Numbered from the stretch's first letter, positions 54,580 to 63,678 are shown. The stretch: 64,000 nucleotides of DNA from JAVKMO01 sp031539345 (GCA_031539345.1 JAVKMO010000027.1:124001-188000); one strand, 5' to 3'. The notes: generated by a model from the letters alone, not told the origin. Numbers and translations: made by a program.

Positions 54580-57363
54580 ATGGAATACAATTTTCAGGCT
54601 ATTGAAAAAAAATGGCAACAAACATGGGCGGATAAAAAAACATTTGCAACCTTAGATGATTGTGAAAAACCAAAATATTATGTCTTAGATATGTTTCCTT
54701 ATCCAAGTGGTGCAGGTTTGCACGTTGGCCATCCTTTGGGGTATATTGCTTCTGATATTGTTGCACGTTACAAAAAATTAAAAGGATTTAATGTGTTGCA
54801 TCCAATGGGGTTTGATTCCTTTGGTTTGCCTGCAGAGCAATACGCCATTCAAACAGGAAAGCACCCAGCGACAACAACAAAACAAAATATAGAAACCTTT
54901 AAAAAACAAATGGCAAAGATTAGTTTTTGCTATGACTGGAGTAGAGAAGTACAAACGAGCGACCCTCAATTTTACAAATGGACGCAATACATTTTTCTCA
55001 AAATTTTTAATGCGTGGTTTGATAGACGAGAAAAAAAAGCCAAAGAAATATCTACACTCATTGAAGTTTTTAATCAAGAAGGTAGCATCAATGTTTCATG
55101 GATGCTGTCTCCGAGCGAACATTTTTCTTCGCAACAATGGCAACAAAAAACAGAACAAGAACAAGCGTCGATATTGATGAAATATCGTTTGGCTTTTCAA
55201 GAAGACGCTGTCGTCAATTGGTGTGAAGGATTAGGAACTGTGCTTGCCAATGATGAAGTTGTCAATGGCGTAAGCGAAAGGGGAGGACACCCTGTTGAAA
55301 GAAAAAAAATGAAACAATGGTTTTTGCGAATTACAGAATATGCTGATAGACTATTAGAAGGCTTGGAACAAGTTGATTTTAGTGATGCAATGAAAGAAAT
55401 GCAAAGAAATTGGATTGGAAAAAGCAGTGGTGCAGAAATGCAATTTTCTCTCGTTAAAGAAGAACAAATACTATCTCAATTTTTAGACGTTTATACAACA
55501 AGACCAGACACAGTTTTTGGCATTGATTTTATTGTTATTGCACCAGAACACAGTTTGGTACATCACCTGACCACACAACAACAAAAAGAGTCTGTGGAAC
55601 AATATTTGCATTATGTAAAAAGTAGAAGTGAAGTAGCGCGTATGTCAGAAACGAAGCAAGTAACAGGTTGTTTTACAGGCTCGTATGCACTACACCCTTT
55701 CACGCAACAAAAAATTCCAATATGGATTGGAGAATATGTGTTGATTGGTTATGGCACTGGAGCTGTCATTGCAGTGCCTTGTGGCGATGATAGAGACTAT
55801 CTTTTTGCCCAACATTTTCAATTGCCGATTACAAACATTTGGGGGACTTTGTATGACGGAACAAAAGTCTATTGCGAAAAATTTGGACAACTCTGCAACT
55901 CTGATTTTTTAAATGGCGTTGAAGCAAAAGACGCAATGGAGATTGTGATAAAAAAATTAGAAGACATGAAAATTGGTAAACGTAAAATCAATTTTAGAAT
56001 GCGTGATGCGGGCTTTAGTCGTCAACGATATTGGGGCGAACCTTTTCCTATTTTGCATCACAAAGGAATAGCCAAAGCAATAAACGAAAATGAACTTCCT
56101 TTATTGTTGCCTGATATGCAAAATTTTAAATCGGTTGGTAAACAAGGCAAAGGACCATTGTCTTTGCTCACAGATTGGGTTAATGTCTCGGCTGATACAG
56201 AACGCGAAACAGACACAATGCCTGGCTATGCGGGTAGTAGTTGGTATTTTTTACGCTATATGGATCCTCACAATCAAAACACTTTTTGTGATAGCAAAAA
56301 ATCGACGTATTGGAACCAAGTTGATTTGTATGTGGGAGGAACAGAGCATGCTGTCGGGCATTTATTGTATAGTCGTTTGTGGACAAAAATTTTATTTGAC
56401 TTAGGGTATATTTCTTTTCAAGAACCGTATAAAAAATTATTGAATCAAGGCAAAATTACAGGCGTTTCAAAATTGATTTATCGCGTAAGAGGAGAGCAAA
56501 AATTTGTCTCTCTTGGGTTAAAAAACAATTACACAACGGATCCTATTTATGTTGATGTTAACTTTGTAAATGGTGATGAATTGAATATTCAAGAACTTCA
56601 AAAGGCTTATCCAGACTTTGCAAATGCGACTTTTGTTTTAGATGACGAAAAATTTATTTGCCATAGCGTAGTAGAAAAAATGAGTAAAAGTAAACTCAAT
56701 ACAGTCAACCCAGACCAAGTGATTGACAAATATGGTGCAGATACTTTTCGGCTTTATGAAATGTTTCTTGGCCCCATTCAACAAAGCAAACCCTGGGACA
56801 CAAAAGGCATAGAAGGCACACAACGATTTTTGAAAAAAACATGGAGATTATTTTTTGATGAAACGTCAGGCAAGAAACTTGTTACACAAAAACAATCTTC
56901 AATAGAAGCACAAAAGGCAATTCACAAATTGATTAAAAAAATTGAAGAAGATTTAGACCGATACACATTTAACACATCAGTCAGTTCATTTATGATTGCT
57001 GTCAATACCCTCACAGAATTGCATTGCCATGAACAAGACGTGTTAGACATATTGCTCATTTTACTGTCGCCTTTTGCACCACATCTCGTAGAAGAATTAT
57101 GGCAACAATGCGGACATACAACGTCTATTTTTGAGGCTCCTTTTCCTGTATGCAATCAAAGTTTATTGGTAGAAAACGAAAAAACATATCCTATTGCTGT
57201 GAACGGAAAAGTGAAAACAGAAATTGCGATTAGCTTAGACGTAACGCAAGAAGAAATAGAAAAAATGATGTATGCCCATCCAGATTTGAATAAATGGACA
57301 GGCAACAAAACCGTAACAAAAATTATTTACGCCAAAGGCAGAATGATTAACCTTGTTGTATAG
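54580..57363 (+). CDS. leuS: leucine--tRNA ligase
   Basis: It charges tRNA-Leu. The 927-residue class I synthetase has the HIGH motif in MFPYPSGAGLHVGHPLGYIA at about residues 45-64 and the KMSKS motif in VVEKMSKSKLNTVNPDQVI at about 703-721. The CP1 editing domain (TTRPDTVFGIDFIVIAPEH, GTGAVIAVPCGDDRDY) lies between them, so editing residues are present. A segment before the editing domain (IEVFNQEGSINVSWMLSPSE) is an insertion that makes the protein longer than the usual 800-870 residues. It heads a run of five genes. Confidence 0.96.
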   Translation: MEYNFQAIEKKWQQTWADKKTFATLDDCEKPKYYVLDMFPYPSGAGLHVGHPLGYIASDIVARYKKLKGFNVLHPMGFDSFGLPAEQYAIQTGKHPATTTKQNIETFKKQMAKISFCYDWSREVQTSDPQFYKWTQYIFLKIFNAWFDRREKKAKEISTLIEVFNQEGSINVSWMLSPSEHFSSQQWQQKTEQEQASILMKYRLAFQEDAVVNWCEGLGTVLANDEVVNGVSERGGHPVERKKMKQWFLRITEYADRLLEGLEQVDFSDAMKEMQRNWIGKSSGAEMQFSLVKEEQILSQFLDVYTTRPDTVFGIDFIVIAPEHSLVHHLTTQQQKESVEQYLHYVKSRSEVARMSETKQVTGCFTGSYALHPFTQQKIPIWIGEYVLIGYGTGAVIAVPCGDDRDYLFAQHFQLPITNIWGTLYDGTKVYCEKFGQLCNSDFLNGVEAKDAMEIVIKKLEDMKIGKRKINFRMRDAGFSRQRYWGEPFPILHHKGIAKAINENELPLLLPDMQNFKSVGKQGKGPLSLLTDWVNVSADTERETDTMPGYAGSSWYFLRYMDPHNQNTFCDSKKSTYWNQVDLYVGGTEHAVGHLLYSRLWTKILFDLGYISFQEPYKKLLNQGKITGVSKLIYRVRGEQKFVSLGLKNNYTTDPIYVDVNFVNGDELNIQELQKAYPDFANATFVLDDEKFICHSVVEKMSKSKLNTVNPDQVIDKYGADTFRLYEMFLGPIQQSKPWDTKGIEGTQRFLKKTWRLFFDETSGKKLVTQKQSSIEAQKAIHKLIKKIEEDLDRYTFNTSVSSFMIAVNTLTELHCHEQDVLDILLILLSPFAPHLVEELWQQCGHTTSIFEAPFPVCNQSLLVENEKTYPIAVNGKVKTEIAISLDVTQEEIEKMMYAHPDLNKWTGNKTVTKIIYAKGRMINLVV

Positions 57364-57370
57364 GCTGTGA

Positions 57371-58168
57371 ATGAAAACGAACACAATGAAAATTAAAAAT
57401 ATTACCCAACAATTAGAACAATTAGCACCACTTCAATATCAAGAAGACTATGACAATTGTGGCTTATTGCTTGGAGACCATAACGATGACTGTACTGGCG
57501 TGTTGATTTGTTTGGACATTACACAACAAATTATTCAACAGGCAATACAAAAAAAATGCAACCTTGTTGTAAGCCACCATCCGCTCATTTTTAAAGCACT
57601 CAAACAACTTACACCGCACACAACAATCAATCAAATTATTCTTACTGCGATTAAAAACAACATTGCCATTTATGCCATTCATACCAATTTAGATAACGTG
57701 AAAAATGGCGTTAATGCCGCTTTTGCACAAGCACTTGAATTAGAAAAAAGCGAGATTTTATTGCCCAAACAAAACAATGAAATCGGCGGCGGATATATTG
57801 GTTTTTTGAAACAGCCTTTACCGATGAATGATTTTTTGCATTATGTCAAAAATAAACTTCAGGTAAAAGTGATCAAACATACAACAGTAAAGGAACGTCT
57901 TATTCATCGTGTGGCAATTTGTGGGGGTGCTGGAAGTTTTTTAATTTCTTCGGCAATGAAAAGCAATGCTGACGCAATGATTACAGCCGATATTAAATAC
58001 AGTGATTTCTTTCTTGGGCAAGACCGATTGTTGATTTGTGATATTGGGCATTATGAAAGTGAGATTGCCAGTGTCGATTTAATTTATCAATACCTAATCG
58101 GTTTTTTTCCTAAGTTAGTCGCCCATCAAACAACTTTGAACACCAATCCTATTTCTTATTTTTATTAA
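57371..58168 (+). CDS. Nif3-like dinuclear metal centre protein
   Basis: The 265-residue protein belongs to the Nif3/YbgI family, which forms hexamers with a dinuclear metal site. Metal ligands are visible in VVSHHPLIFKAL, in IYAIHTNLDNVKNGVN and in the C-terminal LLICDIGHYESEI. It lacks the central PII-like insertion that many Bacteroidota homologues (about 360 residues) carry. The second Met (57386) is another possible start. It follows leuS after 7 nt and precedes the zinc-ribbon gene by 21 nt, a common arrangement. Function remains debated. Confidence 0.9.
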   Translation: MKTNTMKIKNITQQLEQLAPLQYQEDYDNCGLLLGDHNDDCTGVLICLDITQQIIQQAIQKKCNLVVSHHPLIFKALKQLTPHTTINQIILTAIKNNIAIYAIHTNLDNVKNGVNAAFAQALELEKSEILLPKQNNEIGGGYIGFLKQPLPMNDFLHYVKNKLQVKVIKHTTVKERLIHRVAICGGAGSFLISSAMKSNADAMITADIKYSDFFLGQDRLLICDIGHYESEIASVDLIYQYLIGFFPKLVAHQTTLNTNPISYFY

Positions 58169-58189
58169 ACTAAATATACATTTTTTACA

Positions 58190-58945
58190 ATGGCAGCAGT
58201 ACAAGAATTTTCAGTTGAAGAAAAATTAGTAGCACTGATTGAGCTACAAAAAATAGACTATAAACTTGACCAAATTTTTAAAGTTCGCGGCGAATTGCCT
58301 TTACAAGTAAAGGATATTGAAGACAGTTTAGAAGGATTAAAAAATAGACAAAAAAAAGTAGAAGAAGAAATCAACGGTATTCAGGAATTTATCACAGGCA
58401 AAACAGAGTTTATAAAATTAACAGAAACTGCCATTAGAAAATATGAAAAACAACTTGCAGCAGTAAAAAATAACAGAGAATTTGAAGCCTTAGACAAAGA
58501 AATTAAGTTTCAATCTTTAGAATTAAAATTGGCAGAAAAACATATTTCTAATGCCAATGAAGACACAAAAGAAAAAGTTCGTGTCTTAGAATCAATCAAA
58601 AAAAACAGTTCTGAAAAACAATTTTTCTTAGGTCAAAAACAAGGAGAATTAGACACCATTGTTCAAGAAACAGAAAAAGATCATAAACATTACAGTAAAC
58701 TTTCTGACAATACAAAAAAAGGCATTGACGAAAAGTTATTGCGTGCGTATGAAAGAATTAGAAAAAGTTACAAAAACGGTTTGGGTATTGTGGCTATTGT
58801 GAGAGACGCTTGTGGCGGTTGCTTTAGCTCTATTCCACCACAAAAACATAGCGAAATAAAGCAAAGAAAAAACATTATGATTTGCGAAAACTGTGGCAGA
58901 ATATTGACTGACCAAGAATTATATGACAAAGTGAAAATTAAATAA
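58190..58945 (+). CDS. C4-type zinc-ribbon coiled-coil protein
   Basis: The 251-residue protein has a long antiparallel coiled coil (about residues 15-180) and a C-terminal zinc ribbon with two CxxC pairs, in DACGGCFSSI and MICENCGRIL. This is the DUF164/CT398-HP0958 family. HP0958 of Helicobacter binds RNA and flagellar export factors, but this role cannot be carried over. In Bacteroidota the gene often sits next to the Nif3-like gene, as here (21 nt). The pair is probably co-transcribed with leuS. Confidence 0.92.
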   Translation: MAAVQEFSVEEKLVALIELQKIDYKLDQIFKVRGELPLQVKDIEDSLEGLKNRQKKVEEEINGIQEFITGKTEFIKLTETAIRKYEKQLAAVKNNREFEALDKEIKFQSLELKLAEKHISNANEDTKEKVRVLESIKKNSSEKQFFLGQKQGELDTIVQETEKDHKHYSKLSDNTKKGIDEKLLRAYERIRKSYKNGLGIVAIVRDACGGCFSSIPPQKHSEIKQRKNIMICENCGRILTDQELYDKVKIK

Positions 58946-58976
58946 TTCTCTTACCACAAACGCAGACAATATTATT

Positions 58977-59606
58977 ATGGAGTTGATGCTTTCTTTAGAC
59001 CCTGCTCCACAATACGATACAAAAAAATTATTACAGCAAGTAAAAGGCACCTTGCATTATGTAAAAATTGGACACATACTTGCAGCACAAGGCTTTTCAC
59101 CCTATCAAGAATTATTCCAACACTTTACTCTCTTTTTAGATTTTAAATTTTTGGATATTCCTAACACCGTTGGTACGGCGATTAAAAACTATAAAGCCAT
59201 TTTTCCAACTTTAAAATATTATACCATTCATGGTATTGCAGAAGAGGCGATGATAAAAACTTGTGTCAACTACGCTGATGCCATTCCTTTAAGCGTCATA
59301 TCTTTGAGCAGTAATACTGCGTCTCAAAATGCTGATATGTTTTTATTTCAAGTAGAACGCAATCGAAAAATGGGGGTTACGCATTTTGTATGTCCGCCTA
59401 ATCAAGTCAAAAACATGAAACAACAATTTGGGCAAGACGTTGTTTTATTTGTGCCAGGCATAAGAAACGAAAACCATCAAACCAATGACCACTTTAGCAC
59501 GATTGATGTTGATGCTGCGAAAAAACTCGGAGTTGATTTTGCCATTATGGGCAGACCAATTTTAGAAAGCCCGACCCCTGTAGATTTAATAAAAAGTCTC
59601 CTTTAA
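58977..59606 (+). CDS. pyrF: orotidine 5'-phosphate decarboxylase (short type)
   Basis: It converts OMP to UMP, the last step of pyrimidine synthesis. The 209-residue TIM-barrel protein has LSLDPAPQYD, YVKIGHILAAQG and LDFKFLDIPNTV, which carry the DxKxxD catalytic group, and the late phosphate loop FAIMGRPILESPTP. The PNTV sequence after the DxKxxD group favours OMP decarboxylase over hexulose-6-phosphate synthase of the same superfamily. Bacteroidota often have a longer (about 270-residue) type; this copy is of the short type. It lies 31 nt behind the zinc-ribbon gene. Confidence 0.82.
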   Translation: MELMLSLDPAPQYDTKKLLQQVKGTLHYVKIGHILAAQGFSPYQELFQHFTLFLDFKFLDIPNTVGTAIKNYKAIFPTLKYYTIHGIAEEAMIKTCVNYADAIPLSVISLSSNTASQNADMFLFQVERNRKMGVTHFVCPPNQVKNMKQQFGQDVVLFVPGIRNENHQTNDHFSTIDVDAAKKLGVDFAIMGRPILESPTPVDLIKSLL

Positions 59607-59616
59607 TTCTTTCTTT

Positions 59617-60690
59617 ATGTACAAATTGCTACGACTTAAACCCGTGATGGCAATTATGAAAGCCGATATTTTATCGCTTACAAAAAACCCATCTACCATT
59701 GTTTTTAATTTAGGCTTTCCCATTATTTTTATTCTCGTATTGGGCTTTATCTCTAATGCAGAAACCTATTTTAAAATTATTGTCGATAAAAAAGATAGTG
59801 CAACACTTTTTTATCAAACCATTCAACGTAACCCGGCTTTTGTATTAGAAGACAATAACAAAAAAAATGAAGCCGCTTTGCTACAAGGAAAAATTATTGC
59901 AAGGGTTGTTTTGCAGACGAATCAAAATCAACAAACAGAAATTCATTTTACGACGGCAACAAGTGCCATGGATAAATTCCCCTTGTTTGAAGCCTATTTT
60001 AAAAACTACATCAGAGAAGCACTTCCAAACACCAAAGCTGAAACTAACTTTATATTTACAAAAGCCGTTGTCAGTGGCAGAAAATTTCAACGCATTGATT
60101 TTTTATTACCCGGAATGTTAGGATTTTCTTTGCTGAGTGCGGGGCTTTTTAGTGTTGCTTATGCGTTTTTTGGGTTACGTCAAAACATGGTTTTTAAAAG
60201 AATGTTTTGCACGCCAGTTTCTAAAACAAGCATTTTATTAGGCTTTTTAAGTAGTCGAATGTTGTTTCAATTTTTCAACTCCATTATACTCATTACACTG
60301 GGTTATTTTGTCTTTGATTTTACGCTTATACATGGATTGATGACATTTTTTCAACTCATGCTGTTGAGTGTGTTTGGTATGATTTGTTTTATGAGTTGGG
60401 GATTTTTTATTAGCGGGGTCGCTAAAAATGACGCTGTTATACCTGCATTGACAAATATTTTGAGCCTACCTCAATGGTTGCTTGGCGGGGCATTCTTTTC
60501 TAATGAGGGGTTTCCTACGTGGTTAAAAACAATTGCAAATATTTTACCTCTTACCCGATTGAATGATGGATTGAGAAAAATTGCATTTGATGGAGCAGAT
60601 ACTTTTGCTCTTTTACCCGACATGGCAGTGATTGCCTTATGGACACTACTCGGGCTTTTTCTGTCTAAAAAATTCTTTAGGTGGGAGTGA
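59617..60690 (+). CDS. ABC-2 type transporter permease
   Basis: The 357-residue protein has one N-terminal membrane segment (IVFNLGFPIIFILVLGF), an extracytoplasmic domain (about 45-160), and five or six further segments up to GLFLSKKFF. The SLPQWLLGGAFFSNEGFPTW segment is the conserved loop of ABC-2 permeases. The ATP-binding partner is not next to it. The last 127 bp of the gene, plus 4 bp after it, are repeated at 61409-61539, so two reading frames can supply the same C-terminus. It is the last gene of the leuS run (10 nt behind pyrF). Confidence 0.88.
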   Translation: MYKLLRLKPVMAIMKADILSLTKNPSTIVFNLGFPIIFILVLGFISNAETYFKIIVDKKDSATLFYQTIQRNPAFVLEDNNKKNEAALLQGKIIARVVLQTNQNQQTEIHFTTATSAMDKFPLFEAYFKNYIREALPNTKAETNFIFTKAVVSGRKFQRIDFLLPGMLGFSLLSAGLFSVAYAFFGLRQNMVFKRMFCTPVSKTSILLGFLSSRMLFQFFNSIILITLGYFVFDFTLIHGLMTFFQLMLLSVFGMICFMSWGFFISGVAKNDAVIPALTNILSLPQWLLGGAFFSNEGFPTWLKTIANILPLTRLNDGLRKIAFDGADTFALLPDMAVIALWTLLGLFLSKKFFRWE

Positions 60691-60694
60691 TGAA
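60564..60694 (+). repeat. direct repeat, left copy (permease 3' end)
   Basis: The 131 bp from TGATGGATTGAG to GTGATGAA match 61409-61539 at 128 positions. The copy covers the last 41 codons of the permease, its stop and four more bases. Confidence 0.97.
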
Positions 60695-60723
60695 CTATGT
60701 TTATCATCTCTAATTGCTATCGC

Positions 60724-60897
60724 CTATATTGTTGCTGATTTTGTATCCTTAAAATTAGGTACACCTGCTTTCTTTAGAATCTTTTTTGCTTTTTCCATTT
60801 TTTTTGGAAATAAGTCTTTCTCTCTAAACTGCTCTAAACTTTTGTCAAAAGCAATAATTGGCAATTTTGAATTATTCAATTTTTCTATTGTTGTCAT
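60724..60897 (-). CDS. small partner protein of the DUF6934-type gene, 57 residues
   Basis: ATG at 60897 opens a 57-codon frame 8 nt after the stop of the upstream DUF6934-type gene. It begins MTTIEKLNNSKLPIIAFDKS and continues LEQFREKDLFPKKMEKAKKI, with a basic C-terminus. Charge pattern and composition are protein-like. I recall similar short proteins in Bacteroidota next to this family but could not check. It may be the second half of a two-gene module, for example a toxin-antitoxin pair; no such activity is shown. Confidence 0.6.
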   Translation of the reverse strand: MTTIEKLNNSKLPIIAFDKSLEQFREKDLFPKKMEKAKKILKKAGVPNFKDTKSATI

Positions 60898-60905
60898 ACG
60901 ATAAA

Positions 60906-61358
60906 TTATAACTTTTTTTTTTTTACGATAAATGCTTCATAATCCTCTCCTGCAATAAATTCTTCCCAAAGATTGTTATCAATCCTTAAACCAAAAACTT
61001 CAAAATCTACTTTTATCTCCTCTAAGTTATTCGTAATTCCCATGCGATATAAACGCGTCCTGACGCTGTTGTTTCCTGTTGCAAATACAAGTGCGTCTGG
61101 ATATTTTTCGGTAAAAGCGTAAACTGTTGAAGCTACTGTTGCTAAAACTTTTAGACTGTCTCCGTTATTTGTGATTGTTTCATCATCGATTGTTTGTGTC
61201 TCTGCATTATAGTCTCCAAAACCAAGATTGTAAATATTACCTTCTCCAGTATGTGAAAAAACAACCATCTTTTTAATAACTCCTTTTATACCTTCACTAT
61301 AAAACGAGTAAATCTTAAACTCTTCTTCTGATTTATAAAAATATTTTGTTCTGTTCAT
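60906..61358 (-). CDS. DUF6934-type protein
   Basis: The 150-residue protein matches what I remember of the DUF6934 family: FYSEGIKGVIKKMVVFSHTG, NIYNLGFGDYNAETQTIDDE, ITNNGDSLKVLATVASTVYA and FATGNNSVRTRLYRMGITNN. It has no export signal, and its function is unknown. Members often occur in accessory regions. It lies entirely between the two 131-bp direct repeats with its small partner, and both read against the permease. Confidence 0.75.
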   Translation of the reverse strand: MNRTKYFYKSEEEFKIYSFYSEGIKGVIKKMVVFSHTGEGNIYNLGFGDYNAETQTIDDETITNNGDSLKVLATVASTVYAFTEKYPDALVFATGNNSVRTRLYRMGITNNLEEIKVDFEVFGLRIDNNLWEEFIAGEDYEAFIVKKKKL

Positions 61359-61408
61359 TCATTTTTTGACCAAATATAGTCACTCAATTGGTATTGTTTT
61401 TAAAAAGG

Positions 61409-61539
61409 TGATGGATTGAGAAAAATTGCATTTGATGGATCAGATACTTTTGCTCTTTTACCAGACATGGCAGTGATTGCCTTATGGACACTACTCGGAC
61501 TTTTTCTGTCTAAAAAATTCTTTAGGTGGGAGTGATGAA
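61409..61539 (+). repeat. direct repeat, right copy (permease 3' end)
   Basis: This copy restores the permease C-terminal codons (DGLRKIAFDG to FRWE and stop). It differs from the left copy at three bases. The spacing between copies is 845 bp and the insert is 714 bp. Confidence 0.97.
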
Positions 61540-61554
61540 TCCTATATTCTTGCT

Positions 61555-62181
61555 TTATGATTTCAAGCTCTTCACTTTTTCGGCGGTAATAATTTGGTTG
61601 CTTTCTATAACCTTAACTGTCGGAGAGTTTGAAAATTGAAATGTTTTTAGTTCTTTAATTAAGTCATTAAACTCTGTGCTTGTAGCAACAACAACATTAT
61701 CAAGTCCAATGACATCACCACTTTTTATTTTTTCTTTTACGCTTTTTGCTTCATTTTCTTCAAGTGTAACTAAATAACTCAATGCTTTCCTATGGACGTA
61801 TTTTAAGGCAATAGCTTCTAAATCAGCTTGTTTGTAACGTTCTCTTAAACTTGTCTTTGCTGAAATAAAAATTGGACCACGTTCTACTGTGTAAAACATT
61901 AAGTCATAAATTACATTTGGAACAAAAGCAACTTTTGCACTTAAATACAATGGTAATAATCCTTCACGGACAAATAGTGTTGCTAAAATGTATTCAAATA
62001 TTTTTCCGTTCAGATTGTTGTTACTTTCTTGATGATGCTTAAAAGCATTCCAATAAGTAGTTACATAATCTGTGGGGTTTTCGTACTTTAATTGTCTGAA
62101 ATCAGCAAATAAAGAATCAAAAACTATTTCAGCTTTATTGTCTTTTCCAACTGTTATTCCTAAATTGTTTAATTGATTCAT
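61555..62181 (-). CDS. type II restriction endonuclease
   Basis: The 208-residue protein is paired with a cytosine methyltransferase whose stop codon overlaps its start by 4 nt. A PD-(D/E)xK-like core is visible: Glu63 in NGKIFEYILATLF, Asp93 in NVIYDLMFYTVERG and the SAK motif (Ser107-Lys109) in IFISAKTSLRERYKQAD. The SLRERYKQADLEAI segment recalls small C5-associated restriction enzymes. Recognition sequence cannot be read from the protein. It has no homology to its partner, as usual. It ends just after the right 131-bp repeat. Confidence 0.82.
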   Translation of the reverse strand: MNQLNNLGITVGKDNKAEIVFDSLFADFRQLKYENPTDYVTTYWNAFKHHQESNNNLNGKIFEYILATLFVREGLLPLYLSAKVAFVPNVIYDLMFYTVERGPIFISAKTSLRERYKQADLEAIALKYVHRKALSYLVTLEENEAKSVKEKIKSGDVIGLDNVVVATSTEFNDLIKELKTFQFSNSPTVKVIESNQIITAEKVKSLKS

Positions 62182-63476
62182 TCGTCTAATATGAGTTCTA
62201 AAATTTTTTTTGCAGTTGCTTGAATTGCAGGAACAGCAACAGAGTTGCCAAACTGTTTATAGGCAGAAGCGTCGGCAACTGGAATAATATATTGATCTGG
62301 AAATCCTTGTAATCTTGCCCATTCTCTTGGTGTCATTTTACGAATGCCGTCTCTATTGACCGTACCTTTGATATGTGTCGTAGGAGTAAAATCTGTAATT
62401 CTTTTGTCTAAAACTAAATTTCGTTCTCTTCCCATTCCGCCAACTACAATAGCGTTTGCAATTCCATGGTCTGAAATAATTTCATATCCAAAGCCATTCC
62501 CTTTTCCTTCGTGTCTTGCTTTATGATTTATCAGAGTTTGAATATATTGAGTAGATAAATAGTATTTCGTTGGAACTACCTTTTCTTCTTTAATATCGGC
62601 AAATTTCACTTTGTTCTTTGTTGGTTTTGGATATTCAAAATTTGAAACACTGATGTCTTTTCTAAACCCAACAATATAAATTCTTTCTCTGTTTTGAGGC
62701 ACCCCAAACTCTTTTGCATTGATGATTTGTGGTTCAGGAACATAATATCCTAAATCATTTCGCAATACATTTAAAATTGTTGCCAAAGTTAGTCCTTTGT
62801 CGTGGCTTCGTAACCCTTTTACGTTTTCAAGAAATATGGCTTTGGGTTTATGTTTTTGAATAATTTCTGCAACGTCAAAAAATAAAGTTCCTCTTGTGTC
62901 GTCAAACCCCCCACGTTTTCCTGCAATAGAAAATGCTTGGCAAGGAAAACCAGCACATAAAACGTCAAATTCTTTTGGTATGTAACTTTTAATATGCGAC
63001 TTTGTAATATCCCCAAAAGGAACCTCGCCAAAATTTGCTTGATAGGTTCTTTGAGCTTCTTTGTCCCATTCACTAGTGAAAACACATTTTCCACCAAGGT
63101 TTTGCATTGCGATTCTAAAACCACCAATTCCTGCAAATAGGTCAATGAATTTGAATTTGTAATTGTCGGGTGTTGGGAATGGAACATTCTCAACTTCAAA
63201 AAGTAATTGTTGCAAAGCATCTTCTGCGACTATTGAAATATTTTCGTCTTCAATTTTATATTCAACGTATTCTTTTAATACTTTCAAAGCATCTTTTTTG
63301 TAATGCTTTGAAACGCCGTTTTGAATATTATGAAGATAATGAGTCAAAATAGCTTTGCTGTCTTCAGAAGGCTCAACAAGTCGAATTTGGAATCGTTTTC
63401 CATCTAATTCGTTAATGCTAATTTGCTCTTTTAATGTCATTTTTATCGTTAAAAATTCAGTCCGTAATTCAGTCAT
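62178..63476 (-). CDS. DNA (cytosine-5-)-methyltransferase of a type II system
   Basis: The 432-residue protein protects the host site by methylating cytosine at C5. Motif I is IDLFAGIGGFR at about 111-121, and motif IV has the nucleophile Cys179 in GFPCQAFSIAGKRGGF. Motif VI is ENVKGL at 217, motif VIII is QNRERIYIVG at 261, and motif X is YKQFGNSVAVPAIQ near the end. About 105 residues before motif I form an extra N-terminal domain, which is not part of the usual core and may regulate expression. An ATG at 63440 could also be the start. The 4-nt overlap couples it to the endonuclease gene. Confidence 0.95.
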   Translation of the reverse strand: MTELRTEFLTIKMTLKEQISINELDGKRFQIRLVEPSEDSKAILTHYLHNIQNGVSKHYKKDALKVLKEYVEYKIEDENISIVAEDALQQLLFEVENVPFPTPDNYKFKFIDLFAGIGGFRIAMQNLGGKCVFTSEWDKEAQRTYQANFGEVPFGDITKSHIKSYIPKEFDVLCAGFPCQAFSIAGKRGGFDDTRGTLFFDVAEIIQKHKPKAIFLENVKGLRSHDKGLTLATILNVLRNDLGYYVPEPQIINAKEFGVPQNRERIYIVGFRKDISVSNFEYPKPTKNKVKFADIKEEKVVPTKYYLSTQYIQTLINHKARHEGKGNGFGYEIISDHGIANAIVVGGMGRERNLVLDKRITDFTPTTHIKGTVNRDGIRKMTPREWARLQGFPDQYIIPVADASAYKQFGNSVAVPAIQATAKKILELILDE

Positions 63477-63568
63477 TATTATGACAACAAATCAAATTGA
63501 TTGCTGTGTTCAATGTTTGCTGGATGTATCAGAGAATAACCGATAACAAATTCTTCATAAAACAAGTG

Positions 63569-63654
63569 TGCCCAAGGCGGGACTTGAACCCGCACAAACG
63601 TTTCGGTTTACAGGATTTTAAGTCCTGCGTGTCTACCAATTTCACCACCTGGGC
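63569..63654 (-). tRNA. tRNA-Leu (anticodon TAA)
   Basis: The 86-nt sequence has a long variable arm, typical of class II tRNA. The acceptor stem is GCCCAGG / CTTGGGC, and the anticodon arm is CAGGA-CTTAAAA-TCCTG with TAA at 34-36, reading TTA. The discriminator is A. No CCA is encoded. Confidence 0.96.
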
Positions 63655-63678
63655 AACAATGTTAAAGAACTCTTTATG

